Positions 63,712-64,000 of a DNA stretch of 64,000 nt are shown here, piece by piece; positions within the stretch are counted from its first letter, which is position 1, and every line of letters starts with the position of its first letter. Position numbers and translations under genes: made by a program. The stretch comes from Flavobacterium sp. (GTDB lineage Bacteria > Bacteroidota > Bacteroidia > Flavobacteriales > Flavobacteriaceae): positions 161,527 to 225,526 of the forward strand of contig JAQSDU010000011.1 of assembly GCA_029946065.1 (NCBI GenBank), written 5' to 3'. The notes beneath the pieces are model-generated. The model was not told where the DNA came from, did no database searches, and saw only the letters and a list, made by a program, of their open reading frames with translations.

Positions 63712-64000
63712 GCTTCGAGATTTGGGAAAAATGCGACAGTTTTTTTATTGAAATTGTATCGAGAAGTTTTAGTGCTAAAAAGGTTCTCGATACTTCGCAA
63801 TGATTAGCTCATCGCAAATCATTTGCTCAACTCGAACTGACGGAAAATGCATCCGGAACTTTTACATCACTTCTGCTACGTCACTTCGAGTGATTTCAGG
63901 AAAAATGCAACAGCTTTTTTGTTGAAATTGTATCGAGAAGCTCTCACGTCACTTCGAGTGATTTCAGGAAAAATGCAACAGCTTTTTTGTTGAAATTGTA
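63712..64000. repeat. Intergenic tandem repeat array at the right edge
   Basis: A 68-base unit (63879-63946) beginning CGTCACTTCGAGTGATTTC is repeated at 63947 and runs to the window end. A diverged copy lies at 63712-63766, and an inverted pair GTATCGAGAA / TTCTCGATAC at 63756-63793. Each unit carries the palindrome TCACT-TCG-AGTGA and a CAACA...TGTTG stem. No ORF is present. This resembles a REP-like element array, and it fills the 312-base stretch after the VOC gene. Confidence 0.8.

Noticed and set aside
63879..64000. Possible CRISPR array from the regular repeats at the right edge
   Set aside because: The units are contiguous 68-base copies without unique spacers, contain internal palindromes, and have no cas genes nearby.

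Overview
The window reads as a chromosomal segment of a Flavobacterium-like Bacteroidota. The evidence is a SusC/SusD pair, TonB-receptor-type N-terminal domains, lipoproteins with a cysteine right after a short hydrophobic leader, AT-rich DNA, near absence of Shine-Dalgarno sites, and repeated promoters of the Bacteroidota type (TTG, about 19 bases, TAnnTTTG). No IS element, integrase, rRNA or CRISPR array was seen.

Layout. (1) 1-3.3 kb: end of a PAS-type histidine kinase and three response regulators. (2) 3.8-7.1 kb: a scrambled accessory region with a TetR regulator, a 7-TM protein, an HxlR regulator, and remnants of SDR oxidoreductases, a TonB-dependent receptor and an AraC regulator. (3) 7.2-30.3 kb: a complete polysaccharide utilization locus for galacto/glucomannan. 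(4) 30.4-35.8 kb: a TetR - small protein - MFS - Tet(X)-like flavin monooxygenase - SDR - AraC cassette, preceded by gene remnants. (5) 36.0-37.4 kb: an ars operon (ArsR, DUF6428-like protein, a 52-residue membrane protein, ArsC) without a visible pump gene. (6) 37.5-49.3 kb: NhaA, then a Kdp potassium-uptake cluster in Bacteroidota form (sigma-54-type regulator, a small conserved protein, two tiny membrane peptides, KdpABC, a porin, a stand-alone KdpD sensor domain and a separate histidine kinase). (7) 49.3-64 kb: housekeeping and envelope genes: an H/C-repeat lipoprotein, dienelactone hydrolase, three zinc-ribbon membrane proteins of DUF3667 type, an M28 peptidase, tRNA-His, bshB1, menF, menI, a beta-helix lipoprotein, purL, a VOC protein, and an intergenic repeat array at the edge.

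The PUL forms a readable pathway. Lipid-anchored or secreted GH26 and GH5 endo-enzymes cut mannan at the surface; CE2-like and SASA esterases remove acetyl groups; GH27 removes galactose and GH3 removes beta-glucosyl ends. SusC/SusD and a TIG-domain lipoprotein capture and import the oligosaccharides. A sodium symporter brings disaccharide into the cytoplasm, where an AGE-family epimerase turns mannobiose into mannosyl-glucose and GH130 phosphorolyses it to mannose-1-phosphate and glucose. An AraC regulator sits between the two divergent arms, and a 16-base sequence is shared by the upstream regions of susC and of the esterase operon.

The most informative non-gene signals are: matching TGAAC-N3-GTTCA palindromes on both sides of the first TetR gene; an inverted junction that fuses a TonB receptor fragment to the start of an opposite-strand SDR; a second decayed copy of the SDR/7-TM pair 25 kb away; microproteins in the kdp and ars operons; and the shared PUL promoter motif. 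Family names come from reading the translations, without any database search.
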